Shown piece by piece: positions 22,677 through 32,080 of a stretch of DNA of 64,000 nucleotides (position 1 is the first letter of the stretch; each line of letters starts with the position of its first letter). The stretch is from a virus. The translations under genes and the position numbers were made by a program. The stretch lies in the IMG/VR virus record IMGVR_UViG_3300010413_002950, positions 1-64,000 of that record; one strand, 5' to 3'. Under the pieces are notes generated by a model. That model was not told the DNA's origin, made no database searches, and saw only the letters and a list, made by a program, of their open reading frames with translations.

Positions 22677-23217
22677 TCTGCATACCTCTCCAATCTTGCA
22701 ATTTTTTCTTCAAGAAATTTGATTCTAGCTTTATCTGTTGCCAATCATGCCAACCTTTTCCACCAACTTCAAACATATGTTCTCTACGTGCAAGGGTTAT
22801 CAGCATTTTTCTTTCTTGTAAAGCAGATCTTGATATCCCATCCCAAGGTTTTCTATGCGGTGCTTGCTTAATCATCTTGATGTAATGCCCTCTAGGATGT
22901 TTACTCAATCTCAATTCAAGTAAGCCATAACCAGGATATAGATCTTCAAGCTTAATAATTCCTTTTGGAACCAAAAAATACCTATAACTACCTACGCTAT
23001 ATCCACCCCGCTCAAAGCATTTATTCTTATTAGATAGATAGTCTGACCTAGAAGCTTTACACTCAATTACGGTACAAGTTCCCCTTACAGACCAACCAAT
23101 AACATCTGGTTGCTCAGATACGGATCCAACCACTAGCTCACAGAAAACAAGCTCTACTTTTTTCTTAAGCCAGGCAGCTCCAGCATTAACTAGATATGAA
23201 TGGGTTATGTCTATCAT
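22657..23217 (-). CDS. PD-(D/E)xK nuclease, MmcB-like
   Basis: 186 aa. The core SEQPDVIGWSVRGTCTVIECKASRSDYLSNKNK gives PD...E-C-K, the PD-(D/E)xK catalytic signature, followed by Asp/Lys, and RYFLVPKG and YGLLEL as in MmcB-type DNA repair nucleases. Probably a DNA endonuclease in repair or host-DNA processing. Lies between the HU-like gene and a frameshifted small gene. Confidence 0.7.
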   Translation of the reverse strand: MIDITHSYLVNAGAAWLKKKVELVFCELVVGSVSEQPDVIGWSVRGTCTVIECKASRSDYLSNKNKCFERGGYSVGSYRYFLVPKGIIKLEDLYPGYGLLELRLSKHPRGHYIKMIKQAPHRKPWDGISRSALQERKMLITLARREHMFEVGGKGWHDWQQIKLESNFLKKKLQDWRGMQNAQNTK

Positions 23218-23484
23218 TCTTCTTCTTTTGGTCCTATATGCTGTTCACAGCCGCAACCACAATCCTCATTGTAAAGGCCATCATAGCCATTAGCTATTAA
23301 GTATTGTTTTTACTATGTCAAGAATTGTTATATCTGTTTTTTCAAATGACTCAATAATTTCTCTAATTGGACATTCAGAACAAATTTTTGCTTCTTTTCT
23401 TCTCTGTGTTTTACAATTTCGATACCACCAAGAATTTTCTTTTATCTTTTGCTTAATTCTAATTTCTACACCTGTTATTTTCAC
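23214..23484 (-). pseudogene. frameshifted small Cys-rich phage gene
   Basis: Frame 0 from 23484 encodes 59 residues ending DIVK, then runs to a stop at 23290. In the +1 frame, directly after a run of five A (T-run at 23307-23311), the sequence continues QYLIANGYDGLYNEDCGCGC and ends EEE at 23214. Joined, this gives DIVK-QYLIANGYDGL, which matches a phage small-protein family (xxxYLxxNGYDGLxNxxCxC). The +1 part has no usable start codon. So either one A is extra (sequencing or real mutation) or ribosomes slip +1 here. Full product would be about 90 aa. Confidence 0.6.
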
Positions 23485-26400
23485 AGCAACTCCATAACGC
23501 CATTTTTAGCTTCAAGCAAGAATTCTTTACCATCTAGCTTTTTCAGATTTAGCTTCACAAAAGAGCCATAGCAAAGTTTATCTCTAAATTGTTCCCATGA
23601 AGAAGCAAAAGATAAAACTGAAATATTGCCATTTGCTCCAGCTAAATTGAAACGAGCCATTAGCCCATCATTCCTATCAAAAAATTCATGTAAATACGTA
23701 ACAACTCCAACTACCGTAAATCTTCCAGACTTCTTTATAGCCAATTTTTCCAAGTTGCGCAAGGCATTTGATCGCTCTTTTTTGTCTTTCCACTCATAAA
23801 TTTTAGCTGGATGCTTAACGGCTAATTGCTGCCAGATGCTTAAGTCAATTTTGTTTTCAATTCTATTGGATAATTCCTTTATATCTATAATGTAATGAGC
23901 ATTAAGCATCTGATACTTTTGGGTATAATCGCCAACTACCAAAACAGCTTTATCTTTCTCTACTGTATCTTTCCAGTGTGATAATAAATCCCATTTAAGC
24001 TTTACATTAATGTTCTTATCTAGTCCATCTAAAGCTATCTTATACCATTGCTTCCCCCAGCCCATAATAGCTTTCTTATCAGATGACATATTGCTATCGG
24101 CTGAATCTCCAACCGTTCTTTCTTCCCATGAGATTATAGATCCAACTACAGCATTAATACCATCAGCTGATAGCAATTCATCTGTAACCGTAGAAAATGG
24201 TATAGCTATATGCTTATGAAGGAAGCTTTCCCAAATGATGTAAGCGTGTTGCGGTAAAGCTAATGGGTTAACAGCTGAAGAAATTAGCAATCGCTTATTC
24301 TTATTCCACCTCAATTTGGTTTTAGAAGTTTCTAATTCTTCATTTATTGCATCCCAATCTTTCTTTTTAGCTAATTCCCATAGCTGTTGGATATTCTTTC
24401 TAGTATATCTAGGATTTGGCAATAGTGAATCTAAAGCTCCAGATTCTATAAGGCTATACATTGTTCTTACCGTTACAGCTCTACCTTTAACTTTCTTAAG
24501 GAAGTCTACAAAACTTGTATATGGCTTATCGCCCTCAACTATAGCTTTTACTGCAGCTGGCCCTAGCCCCTTGATATCTCCTAATGAAGCTCTTATAGAA
24601 TTTGCTTTTCTATCAATTGCTATATCGTACCCAGAGATATTGACATCTGGAAATGCTGTTTCTATGCCCTTCCTTTTAGCATCTCTAGCATATCTATGTA
24701 TAGCTGTTTGATCTGTTGAATTCTTCATAAGAGCCCAATAGAATTCTATTGGATAATGCTTCTTAAGATACATTGTCCAATAAGCTAATAGCCCATAGCA
24801 AATAGCATGAGATCTATTGAAGCTATACCGTCCAGCCTTAGTTATTTGCTCAAATAAAGCTTCAGCTGTTTCTTTAGGCATGTCAGGGGTATGCTTTTCG
24901 CAACCTTCAAGAAACTTATCGCCTAAAGACTTTAGCAATTCCATCTTCTTCTTACCAACGGCTTTTCTCAACACATCAGCTTCAGCTGCAGAGAAGCCAG
25001 CTATCTCAATAGCTATCTTGATAAGATGCTCCTGAAATACCATCAACCCTTCTGCGTCTTTTGTTATCTCTGTAATCTTCTCATGGTATATGTGCTTCTT
25101 AGTTAATTCTTCATTGGCCCTACGCTTCTTGAATTCTTCAGCAAAAGCTATAGCACCCGGCCTATTAATAGCCGTGATAACTGCTAAATCATCAAACCAT
25201 TTGAACTTTAGCCCTTTACAAACAGCATAAGATGAAGAAGAGTCATATTGAAAGATTCCCACAAAGTCTAATTCCGTAAAGCCATCAATTGTTTCTTGAT
25301 CGTCTAATGGTATATCTTCAAGTATTAGCTCATTGCCGTTTTCCTTAATAGCTTTAACTGCATCTGCTATTACAGTTACTGTTTTTAGGCCAAGGATATC
25401 AATCTTGAGTAACCCCACCCCTTCTACACCCTTGAGATCAAAAGCTACACACTTAATTGCTTTACCAGCTGGCCTTCTAACCTCTACAGGAACTATGTCT
25501 GTAAGTGGCTTAGGCGACACTACTATTCCTGCAGCATGAAGGCCAACGCTTTTCATTAGCCCTTCTGTCTTCTTAGCAAATTCAATTACTTCGGGATACT
25601 TTTCATTGAATTCTTTCATCCTATCGTTTTCATCAAGTGCTTTCTGAATTGCATCTTCTTCTTTAGAATCAATAGCCATAGATAAACTATTAGCTACAGA
25701 AAATGGGACATCATAGGTTCTAGCTACATCCTTGAAAGCCAACTTAGCTGCCATTGTTCCATGAGTAGAGATCTGAGCTACCTTATCTTCTCCATAGGTT
25801 TTTATGATGTAATCAAATATTTCTTCGCGTCTAGTGAAGTCGAAGTCACAATCGCAATCTGGCATATCTTGCCGGCCGGGGGAAATAAAGCGTTCAAACA
25901 TAAGATTATGTTGAATAGGATCTACATGGGTTATACCAACAAGATAATAGATTAAACTTCCGCTACTGCTGCCTCTTCCTGGACCAAATGGTATACCAGC
26001 TCTTATTGCAAAATCATATATGTCTCTTATCATTAATGTATATCTAACAAAACCAGATTTCAAAAGCACGCCCAATTCATGCTTCATTCGCTTACGGTAA
26101 ATAGCTACAGCTTCATCTTCGGCTATTCCAATCTGTCTGCTATAAGCTACAGCTCTTTTAGGTATCTGCCTATTTCTGTAGCCTTCTTTCACAAGATGAA
26201 GAAAATACTGATTCTCATTCTCAAATTCTTTAGGGATATGGACATTAGGCAATAGGCATTTTAGCGGATCAATTTCTATTTTAGCTTCACATCTATCAGC
26301 AAATTCTATGGTGTTATTCAGAGAGTCAATTATGTATTTCTTGTCTATGCCATGGCTATTAAAGCTTTCCTTCATTTCCTTTCGTGTTTTATACCAATAG

Positions 26401-27200
26401 CTATCTCCCTCAAACTTGAAGCGATCTTCATCACTAAGCTTTGATTGCGTATTCATAGCTAGCATGACTTCGTGAAACCGGATATCATCTTCGGAGCAAT
26501 AATGAGAATCTTGTGTAGCTATTAACTTATTTCCATACTTTTTATGAATTCTAACTATTTCATTATTTGTAAATATTTGCCTTTCAAACTCATGTGGCAT
26601 GATCTCAAGATATAGCCGATCGCCAAATATGCCACATAACCTGTCTAGAAGACTCTCTGTTCTAAGTATTTGCTTATTATGTATTGCATCATTAAGAATT
26701 GAGCCGATACAGCCAGAGCCTAATAGAATTCCGCTATTGTATTTCTCTAGCAAATCTAGATCGATCCGTGGCTTATAGTAATAGCCTTCATCCCAGCCTA
26801 TGCTACTTAGCCTATAGAGATTTCTTAGACCTTCATTATTCATAGCCCATGCTGTTATGTGGTATCGCTTATTTACTCCTAGCTTTTCTTCTAGCTCTTT
26901 TCTTGCTTTCTTTTGTTCTGCTTTTCCATCTATTCCAGCTATGTCTAATTTTTCTTCTTCTGTTAATCCTTTTCTACTTATATCATCACAAATGTAAAAT
27001 TCAATGCCATGTAGCGCCTTGATACCGGACTTATTGCATTCTTCTTGAAGCTTGTAGCTACCTCGCATAGTGCCATGATCGGTAATAGCTACAGCTCGAT
27101 AGCCTCTTTCAGCTGCAGCTGTAACATAAGCTTCAACCGTAGCACAACCATCAAGTTGTGAGTAGTCGCTGTGACAATGAAGATGTACTAAATCTTGCAT
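23481..27200 (-). CDS. dnaE: DNA polymerase III alpha subunit (DnaE type)
   Basis: 1239 aa. The PHP domain is at the start (HLHCHSDYS), then GPGRGSSSGSL near 405, PDCDCDFDF near 446 (catalytic Asp pair), KIDILGLKT near 600 (third Asp), helix-hairpin-helix GLGPAAVKAIVEG near 880, and an OB-fold-like C-terminus (about 1155-1239). This is a C-family replicase that would make the bulk of phage DNA, in place of the A- or B-family polymerases of most large phages. PHP metal ligands appear largely retained, so proofreading in the PHP domain is possible. No separate dnaQ is visible here. Confidence 0.96.
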   Translation of the reverse strand: MQDLVHLHCHSDYSQLDGCATVEAYVTAAAERGYRAVAITDHGTMRGSYKLQEECNKSGIKALHGIEFYICDDISRKGLTEEEKLDIAGIDGKAEQKKARKELEEKLGVNKRYHITAWAMNNEGLRNLYRLSSIGWDEGYYYKPRIDLDLLEKYNSGILLGSGCIGSILNDAIHNKQILRTESLLDRLCGIFGDRLYLEIMPHEFERQIFTNNEIVRIHKKYGNKLIATQDSHYCSEDDIRFHEVMLAMNTQSKLSDEDRFKFEGDSYWYKTRKEMKESFNSHGIDKKYIIDSLNNTIEFADRCEAKIEIDPLKCLLPNVHIPKEFENENQYFLHLVKEGYRNRQIPKRAVAYSRQIGIAEDEAVAIYRKRMKHELGVLLKSGFVRYTLMIRDIYDFAIRAGIPFGPGRGSSSGSLIYYLVGITHVDPIQHNLMFERFISPGRQDMPDCDCDFDFTRREEIFDYIIKTYGEDKVAQISTHGTMAAKLAFKDVARTYDVPFSVANSLSMAIDSKEEDAIQKALDENDRMKEFNEKYPEVIEFAKKTEGLMKSVGLHAAGIVVSPKPLTDIVPVEVRRPAGKAIKCVAFDLKGVEGVGLLKIDILGLKTVTVIADAVKAIKENGNELILEDIPLDDQETIDGFTELDFVGIFQYDSSSSYAVCKGLKFKWFDDLAVITAINRPGAIAFAEEFKKRRANEELTKKHIYHEKITEITKDAEGLMVFQEHLIKIAIEIAGFSAAEADVLRKAVGKKKMELLKSLGDKFLEGCEKHTPDMPKETAEALFEQITKAGRYSFNRSHAICYGLLAYWTMYLKKHYPIEFYWALMKNSTDQTAIHRYARDAKRKGIETAFPDVNISGYDIAIDRKANSIRASLGDIKGLGPAAVKAIVEGDKPYTSFVDFLKKVKGRAVTVRTMYSLIESGALDSLLPNPRYTRKNIQQLWELAKKKDWDAINEELETSKTKLRWNKNKRLLISSAVNPLALPQHAYIIWESFLHKHIAIPFSTVTDELLSADGINAVVGSIISWEERTVGDSADSNMSSDKKAIMGWGKQWYKIALDGLDKNINVKLKWDLLSHWKDTVEKDKAVLVVGDYTQKYQMLNAHYIIDIKELSNRIENKIDLSIWQQLAVKHPAKIYEWKDKKERSNALRNLEKLAIKKSGRFTVVGVVTYLHEFFDRNDGLMARFNLAGANGNISVLSFASSWEQFRDKLCYGSFVKLNLKKLDGKEFLLEAKNGVMELL

Positions 27201-27206
27201 TAGCTA

Positions 27207-27503
27207 TCAGCCGCGAGCTATAAATCTTTTTTGGCAATACAAACAATTTTCATCAGTGCATTCATCATACATGTTCAAAGCAGGAGGGCAATTATCAAGT
27301 ACAATTGCATACGCTCTTTTCAAACAGGCTATAAGCTTGGAATTTTGTGAACGCAATTGTTCAATCTCATCACACTGTTTACGGATCTTTTTTATTGCAA
27401 GTGCAGTACCTTCAGTCTTCATATGTATTACCCTTTGTGCTGCCATACATCCTTCACAGTCTGGATTTAGCTCTGCTACTCTTACTACGGGCGCATTAGT
27501 CAT
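27207..27503 (-). CDS. Cys-rich coiled-coil protein, 98 aa
   Basis: N-terminal CEGC, central helix with LRSQNSKLIACLKRAY (coiled coil) and C-terminal CTDENCLYC. Cys arrangement suggests a bipartite zinc site closing the helical hairpin. Immediately upstream of dnaE, so probably co-transcribed with it. Not recognised. Confidence 0.55.
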   Translation of the reverse strand: MTNAPVVRVAELNPDCEGCMAAQRVIHMKTEGTALAIKKIRKQCDEIEQLRSQNSKLIACLKRAYAIVLDNCPPALNMYDECTDENCLYCQKRFIARG

Positions 27504-27510
27504 TTTTTAT

Positions 27511-28203
27511 CTACCTCTCAGGAATCTGCAAAATTCCCTGCTTAGCTAAAGCTGATAGCAACTCAACCAATATAGCTACTTCTTCAAAGCCACAGCGTAA
27601 AACCTTAGATCTAAATTGGCCTTCGTGAAATTTTCTGATATCTAGCTTATTGAAATCAGCTTCTTTCAAAATATCCTTTACCATTCTTCTTGATACCGGC
27701 AATTCGGCTGTTAGCTTAGCAAGATTTGTTTTGAAGTGCAATGAGATAAGGGCAAGATCCTTAACTCTATTGGTTTTACAGTACCAGCTGATATATCCAG
27801 TAGTTCTTAACTTATCTACAGAATAGATTGTTCCAGCCTTTATTACTATCAACTTCTTCTCACCAGTAGCAATCTTGTTTACCACTCTTCTTGGAAATGC
27901 CTGAGATAACAGCTTTTCAAAATGTTCGTACAAATGCCATAATTCATCAGGATAATCTACTCTAGCACCTTTCTTACCCCTTCTTCTAATTGCTGGCTTC
28001 TTCAGAAATGGTACTATCAATTCTTCAACTTCTTCAAGACTCATATCCTGAATTATATCATCTACATCAACAGAATTAGCTTTGCAGTATTTCTTTAGAG
28101 CTTTACAGCCATTTCTCCAGCCACAAGGTTTTTCTTTAGCTTGACCGTCACAGCTCGGATCACCTAGCTCATATCTACCAGCACATTCAGATAGTTTGGT
28201 CAT
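27511..28203 (-). CDS. hypothetical protein with N-terminal Cys motif, 230 aa
   Basis: Residues 7-40 (CAGRYELGDPSCDGQ, then PCGWRNGCKALKKYC) resemble the Cys motif seen in the SSB and in other phage DNA-metabolism proteins. The rest is alpha/beta with a middle region KKLIVIKAGTIYSVDKL and LPVSRRMVKDILKEADF that looks like a helix-turn-helix (AT-hook/wHTH-like). Function unknown, possibly DNA-binding. Confidence 0.6.
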   Translation of the reverse strand: MTKLSECAGRYELGDPSCDGQAKEKPCGWRNGCKALKKYCKANSVDVDDIIQDMSLEEVEELIVPFLKKPAIRRRGKKGARVDYPDELWHLYEHFEKLLSQAFPRRVVNKIATGEKKLIVIKAGTIYSVDKLRTTGYISWYCKTNRVKDLALISLHFKTNLAKLTAELPVSRRMVKDILKEADFNKLDIRKFHEGQFRSKVLRCGFEEVAILVELLSALAKQGILQIPER

Positions 28204-28513
28204 GCTTAATTCTCTTAGCTAATATACCAATATAATCACAGATATCTAAGCACTTATTAATTTCTTCTACTGGAAACCCATTTGGTAAAATCAGTAATTC
28301 TTGATCTGCAGCTACATCTTGAAGGCCAAATTTAGAATACAGTTTTACCATATTTGAAAAGTACTTTTCTACTTTTTCTGGTTCTCCGTGCTTTATCAAA
28401 ACAGAATGTTTAGCATCATAGCAAAATGCAACTTGCTCATATAAAGCTACAATCTCATTTAGATCTTCATCAAATAAGTTATACTTTCCATCTTCATATT
28501 TATAATGATACAT
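28187..28513 (-). CDS. hypothetical protein, 108 aa
   Basis: Start MYHYKYEDGKYN at 28513 chosen because GGGTAG lies just upstream and because it removes most of the overlap with the upstream gene. Alpha/beta soluble protein without recognised motif. Overlaps the next gene by 17 nt. Confidence 0.55.
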   Translation of the reverse strand: MYHYKYEDGKYNLFDEDLNEIVALYEQVAFCYDAKHSVLIKHGEPEKVEKYFSNMVKLYSKFGLQDVAADQELLILPNGFPVEEINKCLDICDYIGILAKRIKHDQTI

Positions 28514-28536
28514 TATTCTACCCAGCAATCTCTCAT

Positions 28537-29022
28537 CTAACCATCTCCCAAAAATTCCCACAAACAATTCTCAATTAATAATCTACTATTCTCATGCAAT
28601 ATTAGCTTATCTTTATTGGCCCTATACCAGCTAACCGGCTCACTAAATCCTTGAGCCCTACCAGCTCCAGCCCAATCGCAAACCATCTCAAGACAATACT
28701 TAAATGGTATCTCCATACACTTCAATTCGCCATTATCTTTTGGCTGTATCCAATATTGCCAATGATGTTTATTGCATTTCTGATGCCAGAACCAAGCTTT
28801 AGCAAATTCTTCATTGGCAGTTGGATCATAATAGCCTGTTTTGTCTCTCACAACTTCTTTAGAGCCATAGAATCTTTCGACATATGGAAACCACTCACGA
28901 GGCAAAAACTTGCTCATATCATGAGATATTCCTTGCCAATACAGCCCATGCTTCCAGCATTCAACAAGTACATACCATTTATGCCTAAGAACATAGCTCA
29001 AATATTTTAGGTGTTTATTCAT
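28537..29022 (-). CDS. DUF5662-like (HD-type) protein, copy 2
   Basis: 161 aa with ISHDMSKFLPREWFPYVERFYG, then WFWHQKCNKHHWQYWI and LEMVCDWAGAG. The spaced His-Asp, Ser-Lys and His-His elements match the DUF5662 pattern of the gene at 3100-3582. GGAATGTGAGAAT precedes the ATG. Metal binding and hydrolase-like chemistry are plausible; no activity known. Confidence 0.7.
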   Translation of the reverse strand: MNKHLKYLSYVLRHKWYVLVECWKHGLYWQGISHDMSKFLPREWFPYVERFYGSKEVVRDKTGYYDPTANEEFAKAWFWHQKCNKHHWQYWIQPKDNGELKCMEIPFKYCLEMVCDWAGAGRAQGFSEPVSWYRANKDKLILHENSRLLIENCLWEFLGDG

Positions 29023-29981
29023 ATTCTCACATTCCTACCAGCTTCAAAAACTACAGCATTACGGTAATAGCTATGAGCTTGAAACACATTTAGATCTCCA
29101 GGATCTGTATTCGCTGGCAATCTTGCTACTCTAAGGTCATCGCAAATTGCGACCAGCTTATTGCAAATGGCTATAGCTGAATAGGGTATTTGCAAATCAA
29201 CTTCAGAATCATTATCCATCATAACTACTATTGTCTTTAGATTGAGCTTTAATAATAGCGCTTTCTGAGGATCGTGCAATTCTTTTCCGAATAAGCCTAA
29301 AGCATTAATTCCAAATGTTGCTAATTTCAAGACATCCATTGGCCCTTCTACAAGAGCTACTTCTCCATTAGTAATCTCGCTATAGATCTGGCTCCAGCCA
29401 TATAGCATTCTTGCAAATTTAGTACCCTTGGGATGAAAATACTTTGGCTCACGATCATCTACAGCTCTAGAAGTAAATGCAAATCCATTTGGACAAGAGA
29501 AAGGGAATATTATTCTATTTCTGTAATCGCCCTTATTGCAAAAGCCTAAGTAATACCTAAGAGCTATTTCTCTTTCAATGCCACGATCTACAAGGTATTT
29601 AGGCATTTGCCATTTCTTGCCATCAAATACAGAAATAAATTCATCTGGCGGTAATATCTCAATCATTTCTTTCTCTTTAGCTCTCAGGATATTCTTGTAT
29701 CTATCCCAATCTTCATCTTGATGGTTATTTTGCCAACGGAATTTTACAACCTCTCTAAATCTTTTTAGCTTTATAGCTTTGTAGCTTTCGCCTGTAACTT
29801 CAGCTACTAGCCAAATGATATCACGATTTCTTTTATCACACTTGAAGCAAGTCCAATAACCTTCTTTCTGATGAATGTAAAGATGTTCAGCCTTACCGCA
29901 AAATGGACAATCGCAAATTAGTGATGGACCAGCTCCTCTGCCATTTAGTTCAGCTTTAGCCCATTCTAAGAAGCTATTCAC
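29019..29981 (-). CDS. DNA primase (DnaG-type, short)
   Basis: 320 aa. Zinc-binding Cys25/28 and Cys45/48 (CPFC, CFKC) at the N-terminus, central region, and a Toprim domain with VALVEGPMD near 207 and MMDNDSE near 251. Start is GTG at 29981, decided by GAGG six bases upstream. Shorter than bacterial DnaG and without an obvious helicase-binding domain, as in other phages. Encoded directly after the DnaB helicase with an 8-nt overlap, so they probably act together at the fork. Confidence 0.9.
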   Translation of the reverse strand: MNSFLEWAKAELNGRGAGPSLICDCPFCGKAEHLYIHQKEGYWTCFKCDKRNRDIIWLVAEVTGESYKAIKLKRFREVVKFRWQNNHQDEDWDRYKNILRAKEKEMIEILPPDEFISVFDGKKWQMPKYLVDRGIEREIALRYYLGFCNKGDYRNRIIFPFSCPNGFAFTSRAVDDREPKYFHPKGTKFARMLYGWSQIYSEITNGEVALVEGPMDVLKLATFGINALGLFGKELHDPQKALLLKLNLKTIVVMMDNDSEVDLQIPYSAIAICNKLVAICDDLRVARLPANTDPGDLNVFQAHSYYRNAVVFEAGRNVRI

Positions 29982-31317
29982 CTTCAGCCTCGGTTATAAT
30001 CATCCTGGAAAGATCTGCATCCAAAGGAATATAGAATTTGTCTTCTTCTTCTCTCAACTTCTCAACAAAAATCTCAAAACCGCCTTTAGCTTCTTCCTCA
30101 ACTGGCTCATCAGCCATAACATTCACACCATATCTCTTTCTCTCATTCAAAGTCAACATCACATCAACCAGTTTCTCTTTATCATAACTCTCTGAAGCTG
30201 ATCCGCCTTTAGCTACTTTGTTCTCATACTCTTTACCGGCATGAGCTGTAGTCCAGCCAATTAGCTCCTGGCTTTCTAGCAAATCCTTGACATCTGTATA
30301 AACTTCTTTTTGCGATAGCCTGAAGCTTTCAGTTCGTCTAATTGGCTGCATATGATCAACAGAATCTATTATTACCATATCAATATCGCTACCAATTTCG
30401 TCTCTTACATCATCCAAAGCATTCTTGATAACATCTATATTGCAACTTCTTAACGGTATACTAATGATCCTGAGCTTCTTGTCAAACTTCTTTCTAGCTT
30501 CAGCTATCATTTCTTCATATTTTTTCAGCTCTGTTGGATTAAATTCATAGTGCTTGAATTTTCTATAGCGAATACCTGAAAATCTAGAATCATACCTTTG
30601 AGCTACTCGCTTAACCGCCATTTCTGTAGAAAATTGTACAACCGTATAGCCACAGCTAATAGCATGATAGCCAAGCTGAATAGCAAAGGAAGTTTTGCCA
30701 CGGCCTTTAGTTCCGACTATCATGCCAAATTCGCCCTCGCACATACCTACTATTTTCTTATCAAGAGAATAGATACCTGTAGGAATTGTCTTAAAGCGAT
30801 TAGGGTAGATCTTGCGGATTCTTCGCTCTTCCTGTCTCTCTAAAGCTTCTTCTGACCATCTTGATATCTGATAGCTTCTTTCCCTTAGCTCACCTCTCAT
30901 CAAATCCTTGATAGGTTCCCAAGCCTCATCATACCTACCTTGCTGTAGCTGATCAGCTGTAGCTCTGATAGCCATTTCAAGATCTGCTGTTCGGATAAAG
31001 CGCCTTAGCTCATCTAGTGATGCTTTTGATGAAGAAGTATCAGTTTGATAAAGCTGTCTAACCACATGCAAATTAGCTTTACGGATATCTTCGTCAGCAA
31101 ACTTTCTACCAGCATATTCTATAAAGTGCTGAGCTTTAGGCCGTTCAGCAAATTCACGCCAGATTTTCTTTATTACCGTCCAGACCCAACTATGCTCTTT
31201 AACAAGAAAGTGTGTGCGATCCAAAACTTCTGCAGCTTTCCGCATATACTTCTGATCTGTTAGGCATTGAGCTAATACTTCTCGCTCAAATTCTACATTG
31301 TGCTTTATGTCATTCAC
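29974..31317 (-). CDS. dnaB: replicative DNA helicase, DnaB family
   Basis: 447 aa. N-terminal helical domain (FEREVLAQCLTD, then KEHSWVWTVIKKIW), linker and RecA-like C-terminal domain with Walker A GTKGRGKTSFA near 206, VVQFSTEMAVKRVAQR, IDMVIIDSVDHM (Walker B), and GWTTAHAGKEYENK. Hexameric 5'-3' unwinding at the fork; it should be loaded by the DnaC-like protein at 34513. Confidence 0.93.
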   Translation of the reverse strand: MNDIKHNVEFEREVLAQCLTDQKYMRKAAEVLDRTHFLVKEHSWVWTVIKKIWREFAERPKAQHFIEYAGRKFADEDIRKANLHVVRQLYQTDTSSSKASLDELRRFIRTADLEMAIRATADQLQQGRYDEAWEPIKDLMRGELRERSYQISRWSEEALERQEERRIRKIYPNRFKTIPTGIYSLDKKIVGMCEGEFGMIVGTKGRGKTSFAIQLGYHAISCGYTVVQFSTEMAVKRVAQRYDSRFSGIRYRKFKHYEFNPTELKKYEEMIAEARKKFDKKLRIISIPLRSCNIDVIKNALDDVRDEIGSDIDMVIIDSVDHMQPIRRTESFRLSQKEVYTDVKDLLESQELIGWTTAHAGKEYENKVAKGGSASESYDKEKLVDVMLTLNERKRYGVNVMADEPVEEEAKGGFEIFVEKLREEEDKFYIPLDADLSRMIITEAEGE

Positions 31318-31544
31318 TTATCGATATCTGGAAGAAGCCAACCTTCTGGCAATTGCTCTGGTTCAAAAAAATCTACATTTTCTATATTTACTATACCATG
31401 ATCAGCTTCATCTACTAACACCTTGCCAAGGAACACTCCTTTTCTGCCATCTTCAAGTGTAATTAGTATTCGCTGACACCAGCTTCCATCATATTTTTTC
31501 TCCGACACTTTGCCATCCTCCAGAGATATTGCTCTTAATTTCAT
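31314..31544 (-). CDS. hypothetical protein, 76 aa
   Basis: Start at 31544 fits GAGGTGTGTG just before ATG (the longer in-frame start at 31556 has no clear signal). Beta-rich small protein (WCQRILITLEDGRKGVFLGKVLVDEAD). Overlaps dnaB by 4 nt and the upstream gene by 56 nt. Confidence 0.55.
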   Translation of the reverse strand: MKLRAISLEDGKVSEKKYDGSWCQRILITLEDGRKGVFLGKVLVDEADHGIVNIENVDFFEPEQLPEGWLLPDIDK

Positions 31545-31986
31545 CACACACCTCAAGTATTATTTGCTCATAATATTTCTTAGCTATTCTGCTAGCATAC
31601 CAATTGTCACAATTCTTGTGAATGTCTAAAAGAATTAGTAAAATTGGTTTTGTATTTAGATCATGCTTATAATGTATATAAATATTATAGCTACCACGCT
31701 CTTTGAATTTTTTTCGTATTACTTCTTTAGCTATTTTCTTATTATGCTGATCGCCACCAAACCGCTTCTTAAATTTCTTCTGAATCTTATTGAAATTCTC
31801 ATTCCCCAAAAATTCTCTCAACCTATCATCCAATTTCCAATCAACCTTATCTACAATCTTATTAACTGTAAAATTATATCGAATAGCTTTTCTGTCATCA
31901 AGCATATCATCAACTCGATACCCAATAGTTGACACTCTTCTTTCATCAATTGGATCTTTCAGATAGACAAATTTGAGATCGCACAT
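31489..31986 (-). CDS. hypothetical protein, 165 aa
   Basis: Charged alpha/beta protein (basic centre KKFKKRFGGDQHNKKIAKEV). AGGAGTAACT precedes ATG. No family recognised. Its end overlaps the 76-aa gene by 56 nt, unusually long for this genome, so one of the two may use a different start. Confidence 0.55.
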   Translation of the reverse strand: MCDLKFVYLKDPIDERRVSTIGYRVDDMLDDRKAIRYNFTVNKIVDKVDWKLDDRLREFLGNENFNKIQKKFKKRFGGDQHNKKIAKEVIRKKFKERGSYNIYIHYKHDLNTKPILLILLDIHKNCDNWYASRIAKKYYEQIILEVCDEIKSNISGGWQSVGEKI

Positions 31987-31994
31987 AGTTACTC

Positions 31995-32078
31995 CTAAGA
32001 ATTAATCCATGCAAAAATACCAAACAAAATTATAATGCTTACATCAATAAGCATACCTATTATGTCATCATCCTTCAT
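31995..32078 (-). CDS. 27-aa membrane peptide
   Basis: Short ORF ending just upstream of the AGGAG of the next gene. Sequence MKDDDIIGMLIDVSIIILFG then IFAWINS: charged start and a single hydrophobic helix. Upstream of it another membrane peptide ends 2 nt before its ATG. Too short for certainty. Confidence 0.35.
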   Translation of the reverse strand: MKDDDIIGMLIDVSIIILFGIFAWINS

Positions 32079-32080
32079 AG

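Noticed and set aside
31314-31556. Start at 31556 for the 80-codon ORF
   Set aside because: The ATG at 31544 has GAGG at the right spacing.
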